A stretch of 64,000 nt of DNA from Hansschlegelia beijingensis (GCF_014196425.1 NZ_JACIDR010000003.1:372001-436000); one strand, 5' to 3'; shown: positions 36,062 to 46,279, counted from the stretch's first letter. Numbers and translations: made by a program. The notes: generated by a model from the sequence alone, not told the origin.

Positions 36062-36445
36062 ATGACAGAGGGCTATGTGCAGGGCGCGCCGCGCTCGCTT
36101 CTCAGGTTGGAAGGCGCGGCGCTGCTGCTGTTCGCGCTCGTGGGCTACTGGTGGTCCGGGCAGCCGTGGTGGCTGCTGGCGGCTCTGGTTCTCGTTCCGG
36201 ACCTCAGCATGCTGGGATACCTGGCAGGCCCGAAGGTCGGCGCCGCGCTCTACAACGCGGCCCACAGCACGACAGCGCCGCTCGTGCTCCTGAGCGGTTC
36301 GGCCCTTCTGGACGACCGCATGACGCTGGGCCTGGCGCTGATCTGGCTGGCCCATATCGGGTTCGATCGAGCCTTGGGCTACGGTCTGAAATATGTCAGC
36401 GGCTTCGGTGACACTCACCTCGGACCCCTCGGGGGGAGGTTGTAA
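36062..36445 (+). CDS. DUF4260 family membrane protein
   Basis: 127 residues with three to four hydrophobic segments and the DUF4260 pattern: LLRLEGAALLLFALVGYW, LVPDLSMLGYLAGPKVGAAL, YNAAHST, and WLAHIGFDRALGYGLKY near the end. Function unknown. Convergent with the serine hydrolase at 15 bp. Start ATG 36062 is preceded by GGAG. Confidence 0.88.
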   Translation: MTEGYVQGAPRSLLRLEGAALLLFALVGYWWSGQPWWLLAALVLVPDLSMLGYLAGPKVGAALYNAAHSTTAPLVLLSGSALLDDRMTLGLALIWLAHIGFDRALGYGLKYVSGFGDTHLGPLGGRL

Positions 36446-36460
36446 GCGGGAGGGCGTCCC

Positions 36461-37801
36461 TCACCGCGACTTCAGGTATTGCGAGACGGCGCGGAAGGCC
36501 GGGAGCGAGGTGGGGTCGATCAGCGGGTTCTGCGCCTTCGGGAAGGAGGCGAAGCGCACCAGGACCATCTCGGCGGAGGGGTCCACATAGATCGTCTGGC
36601 CGTGGACGCCGCGGGCGGCGATGACGCCCTCGTCGCCGGGATAGAGCCACCACATGCTGGAGTAGCGTCCGCCGACCAGCGCCGGATAGCTTTCGCCGAA
36701 CTTCGCCGGATCGCCTCCGGCGCGGATCTTCTTCACGACCTCGGCCGGAAACAGCCGCTTTCCGTCGATCACGCCTTCGTTCAGCATGAGGAGGCCGAGG
36801 CGGCCGAGATCGCGCAGGCCCGCCGAGAGGCCGCCTCCGGCGTAGGGCGTGCCCTTGCCGTCGACGGTCATATAGGCGTCCTGCTCGGCGCCCATCGGCC
36901 GCCACAGCCGCTCCGAGGCGAGCGCGGTCACCGACTTGCCCGAGACGCGGGAGATGATCCAGCCGAGCATGTCGGAGTTGACGGTGCGGTAGTGGAAGGC
37001 GTCGCCGTGCCGGCCCTCCGGCTTCACCTGCTGGAGATACTCCCAGTAGCCGTCGGGGCCGGCATAGCCCGCGGGCTTCGGGAGCGGGCTGGCGGCGGCC
37101 GAATAGGTCCAGATGTCGGCGTTGGGGTCGGCGTAATCCTCCGAGTAGCGCAGGCCCGTGGTCATATCCATCACCTGCCGCACCGTCGCGGAGCCGAAGG
37201 CGCTGTCCCTGACCTCGGGGACGATGGCGGAGACCGGCGCGGCGTCGTCGAGCTTGCCCTCGACCACCAGGATCTCGGCCAGAAGCCCGGTCAGCGACTT
37301 GGTCATCGACATCGCGGCGTGCTTGCCGTCCGGCTGCAGGCAGCCGAAGTAGCGCTCGTAGATCACGCGGCCCTTGTGAAGGATGAGAACGCCGTCGGTG
37401 TAGTTGGCGTAGAGCGACTGCTCCCAGCTCATCGGCGCGTGGGCGCCGAGCGGCGTGAAGGTCAGGGCGTCGATGGCGTCCCGCAGGTCGCCGAATTCGT
37501 AAGGAGGCGGATAGGCCAGCGGGACCGGCGCGCCGAGGCCGCGGCTGATCTCCTCCGTCGGAAGAAACTCGCGCAGGTGGCAGACCGACCAGCGCAGCTT
37601 CGGAAACGAGAAATAGACCGAGTCCGGCTGCGTGATGATCTTGTCCTTCGGCGGCGGAAAACCCTCCATCCACCCCATCACGCGGGGGTCGGACTCCTGA
37701 GCGGACAGCGGGGCCGCGTCGGCGACCGCGCCGTTGGATGATCCGAGCGTCATGACGAGGCTCGCGGCGAGGGTCGCCGCCCTAAAAGTTGACGACGGCA
37801 T
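36461..37801 (-). CDS. Secreted class C beta-lactamase-fold serine hydrolase
   Basis: 446 residues with an N-terminal signal region. The catalytic SxxK is in AAMSMTKSLTG, the Tyr motif is probably RYSED or YRTVNSDMLGW (Y-x-N class: YRTVN), and the C-terminal HGQTIYVDP replaces KTG with HGQ. This branch contains esterases and peptidases more often than true beta-lactamases. It overlaps the upstream barrel gene by 20 bp, so the two are co-transcribed. The ATG at 37801 is needed for the signal peptide. Confidence 0.85.
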   Translation of the reverse strand: MPSSTFRAATLAASLVMTLGSSNGAVADAAPLSAQESDPRVMGWMEGFPPPKDKIITQPDSVYFSFPKLRWSVCHLREFLPTEEISRGLGAPVPLAYPPPYEFGDLRDAIDALTFTPLGAHAPMSWEQSLYANYTDGVLILHKGRVIYERYFGCLQPDGKHAAMSMTKSLTGLLAEILVVEGKLDDAAPVSAIVPEVRDSAFGSATVRQVMDMTTGLRYSEDYADPNADIWTYSAAASPLPKPAGYAGPDGYWEYLQQVKPEGRHGDAFHYRTVNSDMLGWIISRVSGKSVTALASERLWRPMGAEQDAYMTVDGKGTPYAGGGLSAGLRDLGRLGLLMLNEGVIDGKRLFPAEVVKKIRAGGDPAKFGESYPALVGGRYSSMWWLYPGDEGVIAARGVHGQTIYVDPSAEMVLVRFASFPKAQNPLIDPTSLPAFRAVSQYLKSR

Positions 37802-39242
37802 TGACGAAGCCTCCGACCCAATTGGGCGTTCTCCCGTCGGCGACGCCCCGGATGCCTTTGCCCGGGACGGACATGCTGACGCCGGCTGTCAGAAACGTGT
37901 TCGGATTGATCGTGCGTCCGTATTCGAGGAACACGTCGTCCGAGAGGTGGTGCTCCGTCACCCCCGAGATCAAGTAGGCTGCGCCCCCGAAGTTCAATAG
38001 GCGGGTCGCCTGTCCGAACTGGATTGGGCTGCCGAGTTCGTTGGCCAGGATGCGCGCATAGCGCAGCGTGACCGTGTCGCGCTCGGTGGGCTGCACGCGC
38101 AGCGACACCTCATGCGCGCGGATGTTCGAGTTGATGAAGACGAGCGACGACTTCGATCCCGTGGCCCACGCGCCGGGCGAGCCCTCGTAATACAGCGGAT
38201 CGAAGCGTTCGAGGCGCGACGTCTTGGGATCGTCTCCGGAGAAGGTCTGGAACGAGTAGGTCAGGACGGTGGGCCAGGGCAGGCCGCTGAAGGCGTAGCC
38301 GACCTGAACGCGCCCGCCCCAGGCTTCCAGGTCGACCCTCCTGTTCCACTCATAGGCGAAGTCTCCGGTCAGGAACCAGTTCCGGAAGGCGCCGCTGAAC
38401 GGGTTCGTCCTGGCGTAGAGATTGAGCGCGTTGGTTCCGTCGCGTCCGCGGGGCAGGAGGGTCGGCGGCCCGACGCCGCCGCGAGGCGCCTTCACATAGG
38501 GCGAGTCCGAGTGGAGCACGTTGATGTAGGAGAGGCCGAGGAACCCGCCGGCGGCGGCGTCATATCGGAGATCCCCGCCAGCGAGCTTGTTGTGGCCGTC
38601 GTTCGAGGGCAGCTCGTTTGGCTGGAGGAAGAAGGGCGTCGCCGTGAACCCGTCCTCGTAGACATGCGCGAACGCGGCGCGCTTCCAGGCCTTCCTCGGC
38701 CCGAACTTCAGAGCGCCTCTCTCGAAGCCGCTCGAGCCGCCGTTCGCGATCAGCATGCCGCTGCCGAGCTTCAGCTCGCGCGAACCCAGAGACAGGTCGA
38801 GCCCCGTCGCCTCGGCGGACCCGACCCGGTACCCGAGATACGCCTCCTCGAGGGTGATCCGCCCCGTGTCGCTCCAGTCGAAAGCGTCCGTCCCGGCCGT
38901 GTAGGAGCCGACGGAGGACAGCTTTCCGTAGAAGGTCGACCGGCCGAAGGGAGTCCATTCGAAACTCAGGCCCGGTTCGACATAGCCCTCGAGCCAGTGG
39001 GAGACCGGATCGAAATCAGACTGAGGCGAGGTCGTCGCCGCGAGGTTCCAGTACAGGTTGCGCTCGCTCACGGCGTTCAGTCCCAGCTGAAGATGCCAGC
39101 GCAGCTTCAAGCCGTTTTCGTCGTAGAGCAGCGTCTGGTCCGGCTGCTGCGCGTTTGCGACCTCGGCGGCGTTGGCCGTCGCGAACGCCAGCAGCAGTGC
39201 GCAGGCTGGGCGATATGCGTGGATGGCGCCCTCCCGTCGCAT
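37782..39242 (-). CDS. Outer-membrane beta-barrel, alginate-export-like porin
   Basis: 486 residues from ATG 39242, with a signal peptide ending near ANAAEVANA. The mature part alternates polar and aromatic residues in strand-sized blocks throughout and ends in Phe (FVNAVVNF), as outer-membrane barrels do. The pattern (LKLRWHLQLGLN..., GSRELKLGSGMLIANGG) resembles alginate-export/AlgE-type barrels, but the substrate is unknown. First gene of a two-gene unit with the serine hydrolase. Longer upstream frames lack a signal peptide. Confidence 0.7.
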   Translation of the reverse strand: MRREGAIHAYRPACALLLAFATANAAEVANAQQPDQTLLYDENGLKLRWHLQLGLNAVSERNLYWNLAATTSPQSDFDPVSHWLEGYVEPGLSFEWTPFGRSTFYGKLSSVGSYTAGTDAFDWSDTGRITLEEAYLGYRVGSAEATGLDLSLGSRELKLGSGMLIANGGSSGFERGALKFGPRKAWKRAAFAHVYEDGFTATPFFLQPNELPSNDGHNKLAGGDLRYDAAAGGFLGLSYINVLHSDSPYVKAPRGGVGPPTLLPRGRDGTNALNLYARTNPFSGAFRNWFLTGDFAYEWNRRVDLEAWGGRVQVGYAFSGLPWPTVLTYSFQTFSGDDPKTSRLERFDPLYYEGSPGAWATGSKSSLVFINSNIRAHEVSLRVQPTERDTVTLRYARILANELGSPIQFGQATRLLNFGGAAYLISGVTEHHLSDDVFLEYGRTINPNTFLTAGVSMSVPGKGIRGVADGRTPNWVGGFVNAVVNF

Positions 39243-39430
39243 GCCAAGCCCATCACACTGACCGCGGCGCGGCGGGCGCGCAACCACGGCGTGCGTCGCG
39301 CAGGTCGGTCCCGCGCTTTCCCGCCAATGGCGGACGGATCACGTGCAATCGTGACCGTGGGCTCTTGGTTTCGAGAAACGGCGCCTAACTGGAGAAGGTC
39401 GGTGTTCGTCCATCTGCCAGCGAGTGCATA

Positions 39431-40360
39431 ATGTCTGAAATCCGCGGCGCGATCCCTGGTTCCACGAGCGCCGACGACCGCATGCGGCTCGCGCTGGACG
39501 TCCTGCCGGTCGCGGTCTCCTGGTGCCGGCTCGGGGACGGCCGCGTCGAGTTCGTCAACCGCGCCTTCACGCGGATGTTCGGGCTGGCGCTGGCGGACTG
39601 CAGGGACGTCTTCGACGTGGTTTCGAGGACCTTCGCGGACCCGGGCGCGGCCGAGCGCCATCTCGCGCAGGCGATCAAGGACATCTCCTCGCCGCACGAA
39701 AGACGCGTCGACATTCCGGAGGAGGAGCTGCTGTGCCGCCGCCAGGACGGCGCGCAGTTCCATGCTGCCTTCAGCGTCTCCCTCATCCCGGAAGCCGGCA
39801 TGTGCCTGGCCGTGTTCGTCGACATCACCGAGCGCAAGAAGCGGGAGCGGACGCTGCTCACGCTGGCCGAGCGCGATCCGCTTACGGGCCTCAAGAACCG
39901 GCGCTCCATCGAGGACGCGCTGAGCGCGGCCGTGCACGACACCTTCGGCCTGCTGGTGCTCGACCTCGACGGCTTCAAGCAGATCAACGACAATTTCGGC
40001 CATTCCGTTGGCGACGACGTGCTGAAGGAGTTCGCCCGACGCCTCTCGCGGCATTTCCGGGAGAGCGACGTGGTCGGACGACTGGGGGGCGACGAGTTCG
40101 CCGTGCTGCTGTTGCCGGCGATGTCCACGCAGGACGCGGACCGCATGATCAAGCGCCTGTACGACGCGCTCGAGGAGCCGTTCCTGCTGGGCGAGGCGAC
40201 GGTGCAGGTCGCCTTCAGCGCCGGCTATGCGGTCCACCCGCACGACGCGTCGTCGCTGATCCAGCTCTTCCGGGTCGCCGACGCGCGCATGTACGAGGCG
40301 AAGAGGGACCGGCGCCTCGCTGCGGCGCGGGGCGCTCCGACGCCCTTCGGCGCGCCCTGA
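39431..40360 (+). CDS. PAS-GGDEF diguanylate cyclase
   Basis: 309 residues. An N-terminal PAS sensor (about 20-135, VEFVNRAFTRMFGL ... FVDITERKKRE) is followed by a GGDEF domain (140-300). It keeps DPLTGLKNRR, LDLDGFKQINDNFGH and an intact active site GGDEF (219-223). The product-inhibition I-site RESD lies at 210-213, so it should make c-di-GMP under feedback control. Soluble, with no membrane segments. Divergent from the barrel operon and convergent with btuB. Confidence 0.92.
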   Translation: MSEIRGAIPGSTSADDRMRLALDVLPVAVSWCRLGDGRVEFVNRAFTRMFGLALADCRDVFDVVSRTFADPGAAERHLAQAIKDISSPHERRVDIPEEELLCRRQDGAQFHAAFSVSLIPEAGMCLAVFVDITERKKRERTLLTLAERDPLTGLKNRRSIEDALSAAVHDTFGLLVLDLDGFKQINDNFGHSVGDDVLKEFARRLSRHFRESDVVGRLGGDEFAVLLLPAMSTQDADRMIKRLYDALEEPFLLGEATVQVAFSAGYAVHPHDASSLIQLFRVADARMYEAKRDRRLAAARGAPTPFGAP

Positions 40361-40367
40361 CGGGACG

Positions 40368-40385
40368 CCCGGCGCGGACGCCGGG
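40368..40385. terminator. Hairpin between convergent dgc and btuB genes
   Basis: CCCGGCG-CGGA-CGCCGGG, a perfect 7-bp GC stem with a tetraloop, centred in the 31-bp gap between two converging genes. No T-run follows on either strand, so it may be a bidirectional terminator of the GC-hairpin type or a 3'-end stabiliser. Confidence 0.45.
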
Positions 40386-40391
40386 TCTGCC

Positions 40392-42416
40392 TCAGAACGA
40401 GACCTTCACCCCGCCATAGGCGGCGCGGCCGGTCGAGGCGTAGGTGCGCGCCTCCTCGTAGCGCCTGTCGAGCAGGTTCTCGATCCGCCCGTAGAGCTCG
40501 GCGTTGTCGGTCACCTTGTAGGACGCCGCCATGTTGACCAGCGTGTAGGCCTTCAGGGGCGCGGTGGTGCGGGCGTAGGTGACCGCGTCGTAGATGAACT
40601 CCCGCTGACGGCCGTTGTAGACGACGCCCAGGTTCACGTTCGCCCGGCCGTCGAGGAAGGCGTAGTTGGCGTTGAGGCTCCCGACATGGCGCGGCCGGTG
40701 CACCAGCGTCGCGCCGGTCGCGTCCTCGCCGTCGTTGAAGGTGTAGGCGGCGCGCAGCGTCAGCCCATCGATGGGCCTGACGGTCAGGCCGAGTTCGACG
40801 CCGTCGATCCTGGACGCGCCGGCGAGGTTGATCGCCCGGCTGACGAAGCCGCCCGGGTCGCTCGGGTCGGCGATGGTCTCGCTGGAGATCAGGTCGCGGA
40901 CGCGCTGCTTGAAATAGGTGGCGTCGACGACGATCCGGTCGCTCCACAGCGGCTGGTCGAAGCCGATGTCCCAGCCTTCGCCGCGCTCGGGCTTGAGGCC
41001 CTCGTTCGGGACGTAGTCGCCGGAGTAGCCGAACAGCTCGAAGGCGGTCGGGTTCTTTACGCCGGTGCCCCACGAGGCGCGCAGCTTGGTCCTCGTGTGA
41101 TCGAACGTGTAGGCGCTCGCGACCCGGTAGGTGGTCGCCTCGTCGAACCGGTCGTTGAAGTCCTGCCGGATGCTGCCGGTGACGAAGAACCGTTCGAGGA
41201 AGCCGATCTGGTACTGGCCGACGAGCCCCGACGTGTCGAGGTGCTTGCGCAGCGGGTTCGGCGCGTCGGCCGGGAACGGGAAGGCGGTGTAGCTCTTCAC
41301 CGCGTCGCGCGTATGGTCGGCGCCGAAGGTCACGACGTGGCTCGTCGGCAGCGCGCCGGCCGCGTCGAACCGGATGTTGGTCTGGTAGTCGAACCGCGTC
41401 ATCTCGCCGAGCGTGGCGTAGGTCTTGAGGTCGCTCCCGTCGAAGCTGCGCCGGTCCTGCCGCGTGTAGGACATGCCGAGCACATGGTCCCACGCGCCCT
41501 CGAGCAGGGTCGCCCTGGCCTGCGCGCGGCCGAAGAACTGCTTGCCCTTCTCGGTGTCGCGGCTGTCGACCGCGGCCGCCACAGGATATCCGTCCGAAGC
41601 CGCGCCAAAGTTGTCCCGGTCGGCGTCGAACGCGGTGTAGCGGGCGACGCCCGTGAATTCGAGGTTATCGGTCGGCCGCACCGAGACCTTGGCGAGCCCG
41701 GTGCCGCTCCGGTAGCCGTCGCGGTCGAGCGAGCCGGTCGGCGCATAGGCGTCGAAGCGCCGCGCGCTGGAGATCCCGCGCGTTCGGAAGCCCTGGCCGG
41801 CGATCAGGTAGTCGTAGGCCTGCGTCCCGCCAGAAACCGAGGCCGTGCCGGTCGCCGTGCCGAAGGAGCCGCCCTCGATGCTGGCGCGCAGCCGCGTCGG
41901 GCCGGGCTCGCCCCTGCGGGTCACGATGTTGACGACGCCGCCGATCGCGTCCGAGCCGTAGAGCGCGCTCTGGGGGCCGCGCAACACGTCGATGCGCTCG
42001 ACCTCGAGGTTGAGCAGGTTGGCGAAGTCGAACTCCGCGCCGGCGCCCGGGTCGTTCATCCGGATCCCGTCGATGAGGACGAGCGTCTGGTTGGCTTCGG
42101 CGCCCCGAATGCGGACCGCCGTCGCGGCGCCGATCGGCCCGGTCCGGTTGACCGCCACGCCCGGCAGCTCGCGCAGAGCGTCGGAGACGACGCGGATCTG
42201 CTGTTGCTCGAGCTCCTTGCGGGAGATCGACGAGACCGCGCTGCCGATCGCGGCCTGCGGGCCTTCGATCCGGTTCGCGGTGACGGAAATCTCCTCGAGC
42301 TCGGCTGCGCCGTCGGAAGCCTCGGCCTGCGCGGCCGCGGAGGAGATCTGCGCTGCGGAAAGGGCCAGGGACGCTGCGAGAGCCGCGCATCGTGAACGGC
42401 AGGGAAGGCTGGACAT
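40392..42416 (-). CDS. btuB: TonB-dependent vitamin B12 receptor BtuB
   Basis: 674 residues. The signal peptide is followed by the TonB-box-like EEISVTANR. The plug domain has RVVSDALRELPGVAV, VRIRGAEANQTLVLIDGIRMND, and RIDVLRGPQSALYGSDAIGGVVNIVTR. A 22-strand barrel ends AYGGVKVSF with terminal Phe. Imports cobalamins across the outer membrane for MetH and the MeaB-dependent mutase. Preceded by a cobalamin riboswitch. Start set at ATG 42416, just before the signal peptide; earlier codons would reach towards the riboswitch. Confidence 0.93.
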   Translation of the reverse strand: MSSLPCRSRCAALAASLALSAAQISSAAAQAEASDGAAELEEISVTANRIEGPQAAIGSAVSSISRKELEQQQIRVVSDALRELPGVAVNRTGPIGAATAVRIRGAEANQTLVLIDGIRMNDPGAGAEFDFANLLNLEVERIDVLRGPQSALYGSDAIGGVVNIVTRRGEPGPTRLRASIEGGSFGTATGTASVSGGTQAYDYLIAGQGFRTRGISSARRFDAYAPTGSLDRDGYRSGTGLAKVSVRPTDNLEFTGVARYTAFDADRDNFGAASDGYPVAAAVDSRDTEKGKQFFGRAQARATLLEGAWDHVLGMSYTRQDRRSFDGSDLKTYATLGEMTRFDYQTNIRFDAAGALPTSHVVTFGADHTRDAVKSYTAFPFPADAPNPLRKHLDTSGLVGQYQIGFLERFFVTGSIRQDFNDRFDEATTYRVASAYTFDHTRTKLRASWGTGVKNPTAFELFGYSGDYVPNEGLKPERGEGWDIGFDQPLWSDRIVVDATYFKQRVRDLISSETIADPSDPGGFVSRAINLAGASRIDGVELGLTVRPIDGLTLRAAYTFNDGEDATGATLVHRPRHVGSLNANYAFLDGRANVNLGVVYNGRQREFIYDAVTYARTTAPLKAYTLVNMAASYKVTDNAELYGRIENLLDRRYEEARTYASTGRAAYGGVKVSF

Positions 42417-42535
42417 CAAGACCCCGGGCGGGACGGGTGGCACGTCACCGCGAACCGGAGGTCTCACCGCAGACGCCTCTCATGCGCCCGCGGTTCGCCC
42501 ACCATCGGTGCACCCCGCCCGATGCGTTCGCGTGT

Positions 42536-42716
42536 GACCACACGAATGACGGCAGGTCTCCTGGCTTGCGGGTCGTAGCTCGCTCCGTCGCCTTCCCAGA
42601 CCGCGTGGGTCCAGTGGCCGATGACGAAGTCACTCGCCGCTCACAGTAGCGGGGGCTGCCGCGGCATGAGGTCCGAAAACCATCACCGCGTTCCCTTTTG
42701 ATCCCCGGGGGGAACC
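42536..42716 (-). ncRNA. Cobalamin riboswitch upstream of btuB
   Basis: On the minus strand the leader shows the conserved order of the class: GGTGATGGTTTTCGGACCTCATG, then GCAGCCCCCGCTACTGTGA, GGCCACTG, GGGAAGG and AAGCCAGGAGACCTGCCG near the 3' end. The last is the hallmark B12-box element. It lies ~120 bases before the btuB ATG, so adenosylcobalamin would repress the receptor. CcdA is divergent on the other side. Confidence 0.92.
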
Positions 42717-42932
42717 GTCGCGGCGGACGCTATGGCGGGACTGTGGCGGGAGTCAATGCGACAAGCTCGTGAGCCGGGAGCGTGGCGCGTGACCCGGCCG
42801 TCCCGGGCGCTTGGCCGCGCGCCTGAGGGGCTCAGCCTCATCACGTCCCGTTGCGCCGCCTTCCATCGCCGCGCGCGCCGCGCTAAGCCGCCCGCGCGCG
42901 CCGCGTCATCAGCCCGGCGCGAGGAGCGGCGC

Positions 42933-43667
42933 ATGGTGTCCAACGTCACGCTGCCGGCGGTCTTCGGCGCCGGCGCCCTGAGCTTTCTCAGCCCCTGCGT
43001 GCTGCCGCTGGTGCCGCCCTATCTGTGCTACCTCGCCGGCGCCACGCTCGAGGACCTGATCGGCGGCGACGCGCCGCGCCGGGCGGTCGCCCGCACGCTC
43101 GGGGCCGCGCTGCTGTTCGTGGCGGGCTTCTCGACCGTGTTCGTCGCGCTCGGCGCGACCGCCTCGGCGGTCGGCGGGCTGCTGTTGCAAAACGCCCCGC
43201 TGCTGGCGACGCTTGCGGGCCTCGCGATCATCGTGATGGGGCTGCACTTCCTCGGCGCCTTCCGCATCCCGTTGCTGATGCGCGACACGCGGATGCAGGT
43301 GGACAAGCCGGTGGGGCTCTGGGGCGCCTATGTGATGGGGCTCGCCTTCGCGTTCGGCTGGACGCCCTGCATCGGTCCCGTGCTGGCGGCGGTGCTGGCG
43401 GTCGCGGCCTCGGAGGCGACGGTGGCCAAGGGCGCGGGGCTGCTCGCGGTCTACGCCGCGGGCCTCGGCCTGCCCTTCGTGATCGCCGCGCTCGCCATGA
43501 AGCCGTTCGTCGCCTTCCTGAAGCGCTTCCGCAGCCACCTCGGCACGGTCGAGAAGGTCATGGGCGGCCTGCTGGTGCTGACCGGGATCGCCTTCCTCAC
43601 CGGCTGGACCACGACGGCCTCGTTCTGGCTGCTGGAGACGTTTCCGGGCCTGGCGACGCTCGGGTAG
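42933..43667 (+). CDS. ccdA: CcdA-type thiol-disulfide transmembrane protein
   Basis: 244 residues with six membrane helices. The first redox Cys is in LSFLSPCVLPLVPPYL and the second in FGWTPCIGPVLAAV. CcdA passes reducing electrons from cytosolic thioredoxin to periplasmic thioredoxin-like proteins for cytochrome c maturation or MsrP-type repair. Start ATG 42933 follows GAGGAG. No CcmG or other maturation gene is adjacent. The repeat at 43676 begins 9 bp after the stop. Confidence 0.92.
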   Translation: MVSNVTLPAVFGAGALSFLSPCVLPLVPPYLCYLAGATLEDLIGGDAPRRAVARTLGAALLFVAGFSTVFVALGATASAVGGLLLQNAPLLATLAGLAIIVMGLHFLGAFRIPLLMRDTRMQVDKPVGLWGAYVMGLAFAFGWTPCIGPVLAAVLAVAASEATVAKGAGLLAVYAAGLGLPFVIAALAMKPFVAFLKRFRSHLGTVEKVMGGLLVLTGIAFLTGWTTTASFWLLETFPGLATLG

Positions 43668-43675
43668 CGCTCGTT

Positions 43676-43932
43676 TCCCTCCCTCGCGAGACGGGAGGGT
43701 GGGGGGCGAAGCCCGGCCGGGCGGGGATGGTCTCGGAAGGACCCGCGCGAACCTCCGCGTCATGCCCGCGCCTTCGCGCGGGTATCCACGACTTGTCTCG
43801 CACCTGGTGAGAAGGAAGTCGTGGATGCCCGCAAGCGGGCATGACGGGCTGAGCCCCATGCCCAAGACCCCACCCGACCTCGGCCTGTCCGCCGAGGCCA
43901 CCCTCCCCACGGCTTCGCCGCGAGGAGGGAGC
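43676..43932. repeat. Repeat family 2: compound nested palindrome, copy 3
   Basis: Same order and orientation as 5388-5653. CCCTCCCTCGC...GGGAGGGTGG and GGCGAAGCCCGGCCGGG come first. The core GTCATGCCCGCGCC...GTATCCACGACTT / AAGTCGTGGATGCCCGC...GGGCATGAC follows, then AAGACCCCACCCGACC, CCACCCTCCCC and CGCGAGGAGGGAG. It separates two convergent genes (ccdA and livJ) and could fold as a long hairpin ending both transcripts. The ~80 bp after it hold no gene. Confidence 0.78.
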
Positions 43933-44015
43933 GAGGTGTGCCCAGGACGAGCGATCGGCCCCCGCTGGCGCGAGGGCCGGCCTCCCCGCCGTCTCCGGGC
44001 GAGGAGGCCGAAGGC

Positions 44016-45116
44016 TCACATCTGGCTGTAGCCGCCGTCCTTGAACTCGTAGAACACGAAGCCCGCGATGGTCGGGTCGCCCTTGTCGTCGAACTTCAGG
44101 TCGCCGATCACGGTCTTGAAGTTTTGCTTGTTCATCTCGGCGGCGACGGCCTCGCCTTCGGTCGACTTGGCCGCGTTGGCGGCCGCCGCCCAGATCTGCA
44201 TGGCGGCGTAGCTGTAGAGCGTGAAGCCTTCCGGGCTGATCTTCTTGTCCTTGAACTTCTGGACGATCTCGGCGGCCGCCGGCGACTTGGTCTGGTCCGG
44301 CGGGAAGGTGAACATGGTGCCTTCGCCGCCCTTGCCGGTGATGCCGAGGAACTCCATGCTCTGAAGCGCGTCGCCGCCCAGCAGCTTGGCCTGCAGGCCC
44401 TGGTCGCGCATCTGGCGCACGATCAGGCCGGCCTGCTGGTAGTATCCGCCGAAGTAGACCGCGTCGACATTGGCCTGCTTCAGCTTCGACACCAGCGCCG
44501 AGTAGTCCTTCTCGCCGGGCGTGATCGCCTCATACATGACTTCCTTGCCGCCGCCGTCGCGGAAGGTCTTGAGCGTCTCGTCGGCGAGACCCTTGCCGTA
44601 GGACGACTTGTCGTGGACGATCGCGACCTTCTTGTCCTTGAAGTTGTCGAGCAGATACTTGCCGCCGATGGCGCCCTGCTGGTCGTCGCGGCCGCAGACG
44701 CGGTAGATGGTCGGGCCGGGGCGCTTGTCGGTGAAGGCCGGGTTGGTGGAGGCCGGCGAGATCTCGATGATGCCTTCCTCGGCGTAGACCGACGAGGCCG
44801 GGATCGACGAGCCCGAGCAGTAATGGCCGATCACCACCTTGGCGCCTTCGGAGACCAGCTGGTTCGCGACGTTGACGGCCTGCTTGGGATCGCAGGCGTC
44901 GTCGCCGACCTTGACCACCAGCTTCTCGCCATTGACCCCGCCGGCCGCGTTGATGTCGGCCACCGCCTGCTCGGCGCCGTTGCGGATCTGGGCGCCGAAG
45001 ACGGCGTTCTCGCCCGTGATGGGCGCCCCGATGCCGACCACGATGTCCGCATAGGCCGGCGCGGCGAGCGCGACGGCGAGGCCGAGGCCCATGGCTGTTC
45101 CGAGATGTCGCTTCAT
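44016..45116 (-). CDS. livJ: Branched-chain amino-acid ABC transporter, periplasmic binding protein
   Basis: 366 residues with a signal peptide (MKRHLGTAMGLGLAVALAAPAYA). The mature sequence starts DIVVGIGAPITGENAVFGAQ. It is a type I periplasmic binding protein with VGDDACDPKQAVNVANQL (Cys pair with IGHYCSGSSIPAS), ISPASTNPAFTD and FVFYEFKDGGYSQM at the end. LivJ/LivK family, specific for Leu/Ile/Val or related compounds. Lies downstream of the permease and ATPase genes, after the DUF6867 gene. Confidence 0.93.
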   Translation of the reverse strand: MKRHLGTAMGLGLAVALAAPAYADIVVGIGAPITGENAVFGAQIRNGAEQAVADINAAGGVNGEKLVVKVGDDACDPKQAVNVANQLVSEGAKVVIGHYCSGSSIPASSVYAEEGIIEISPASTNPAFTDKRPGPTIYRVCGRDDQQGAIGGKYLLDNFKDKKVAIVHDKSSYGKGLADETLKTFRDGGGKEVMYEAITPGEKDYSALVSKLKQANVDAVYFGGYYQQAGLIVRQMRDQGLQAKLLGGDALQSMEFLGITGKGGEGTMFTFPPDQTKSPAAAEIVQKFKDKKISPEGFTLYSYAAMQIWAAAANAAKSTEGEAVAAEMNKQNFKTVIGDLKFDDKGDPTIAGFVFYEFKDGGYSQM

Positions 45117-45177
45117 GCCGAGAGTCCCCTTCGATAGCGCTGCCTGGAGCCATTGTTGGCGCGTCGCGCCGCGTCTG

Positions 45178-45534
45178 TCACGCCGCTCCTCCGCGGTCGC
45201 GGCGCCGCCAGCCGAACGGGCCGGCGCGCTCGTAGAGCCAGCGATACTGGCGCGCCATGCGGCCGGCGAGCGTCACGCGATGGCCCGCGAGCGCGAGCGC
45301 GATCAGGATCACGAGGTCGACGACGAAATAATGAAGCGTCAGCAGGCTGCCGCTGAACAGCGCGTAGTGGATGAAGCGCACGGCGGCGGCGAGCGGGACC
45401 ATCCACAGCGCCGCCTTCCAGGCCGGCTCCCAGGAGCGCGCCAGCGCGCGCCCGGCGAGCCACGCCGCGCCGCCGCCGAGCACGACGGTGACGAAGCCGA
45501 ACTCGGCGAGCGAGATCTCCCAGATCAGGCCCAT
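45178..45534 (-). CDS. DUF6867 small membrane protein of the LIV transporter locus
   Basis: 118 residues with three hydrophobic segments (about 8-28, 40-58, 66-86) and a basic tail ARQYRWLYERAGPFGWRRRDR. This family is regularly found between livF and the binding-protein gene in Hyphomicrobiales. Its role is unknown. 22 bp downstream of livF and same strand, so part of the operon. Confidence 0.8.
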   Translation of the reverse strand: MGLIWEISLAEFGFVTVVLGGGAAWLAGRALARSWEPAWKAALWMVPLAAAVRFIHYALFSGSLLTLHYFVVDLVILIALALAGHRVTLAGRMARQYRWLYERAGPFGWRRRDRGGAA

Positions 45535-45556
45535 CGCGCGTCTCCGCCGGGCGCGC

Positions 45557-46275
<719 letters not shown>

Positions 46276-46279
<4 letters not shown>

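Noticed and set aside
35597-36418. 273-codon minus-strand frame across the DUF4260 gene
   Set aside because: Antisense of DUF4260 for half its length and in a different frame from the hydrolase remnant; a shadow.
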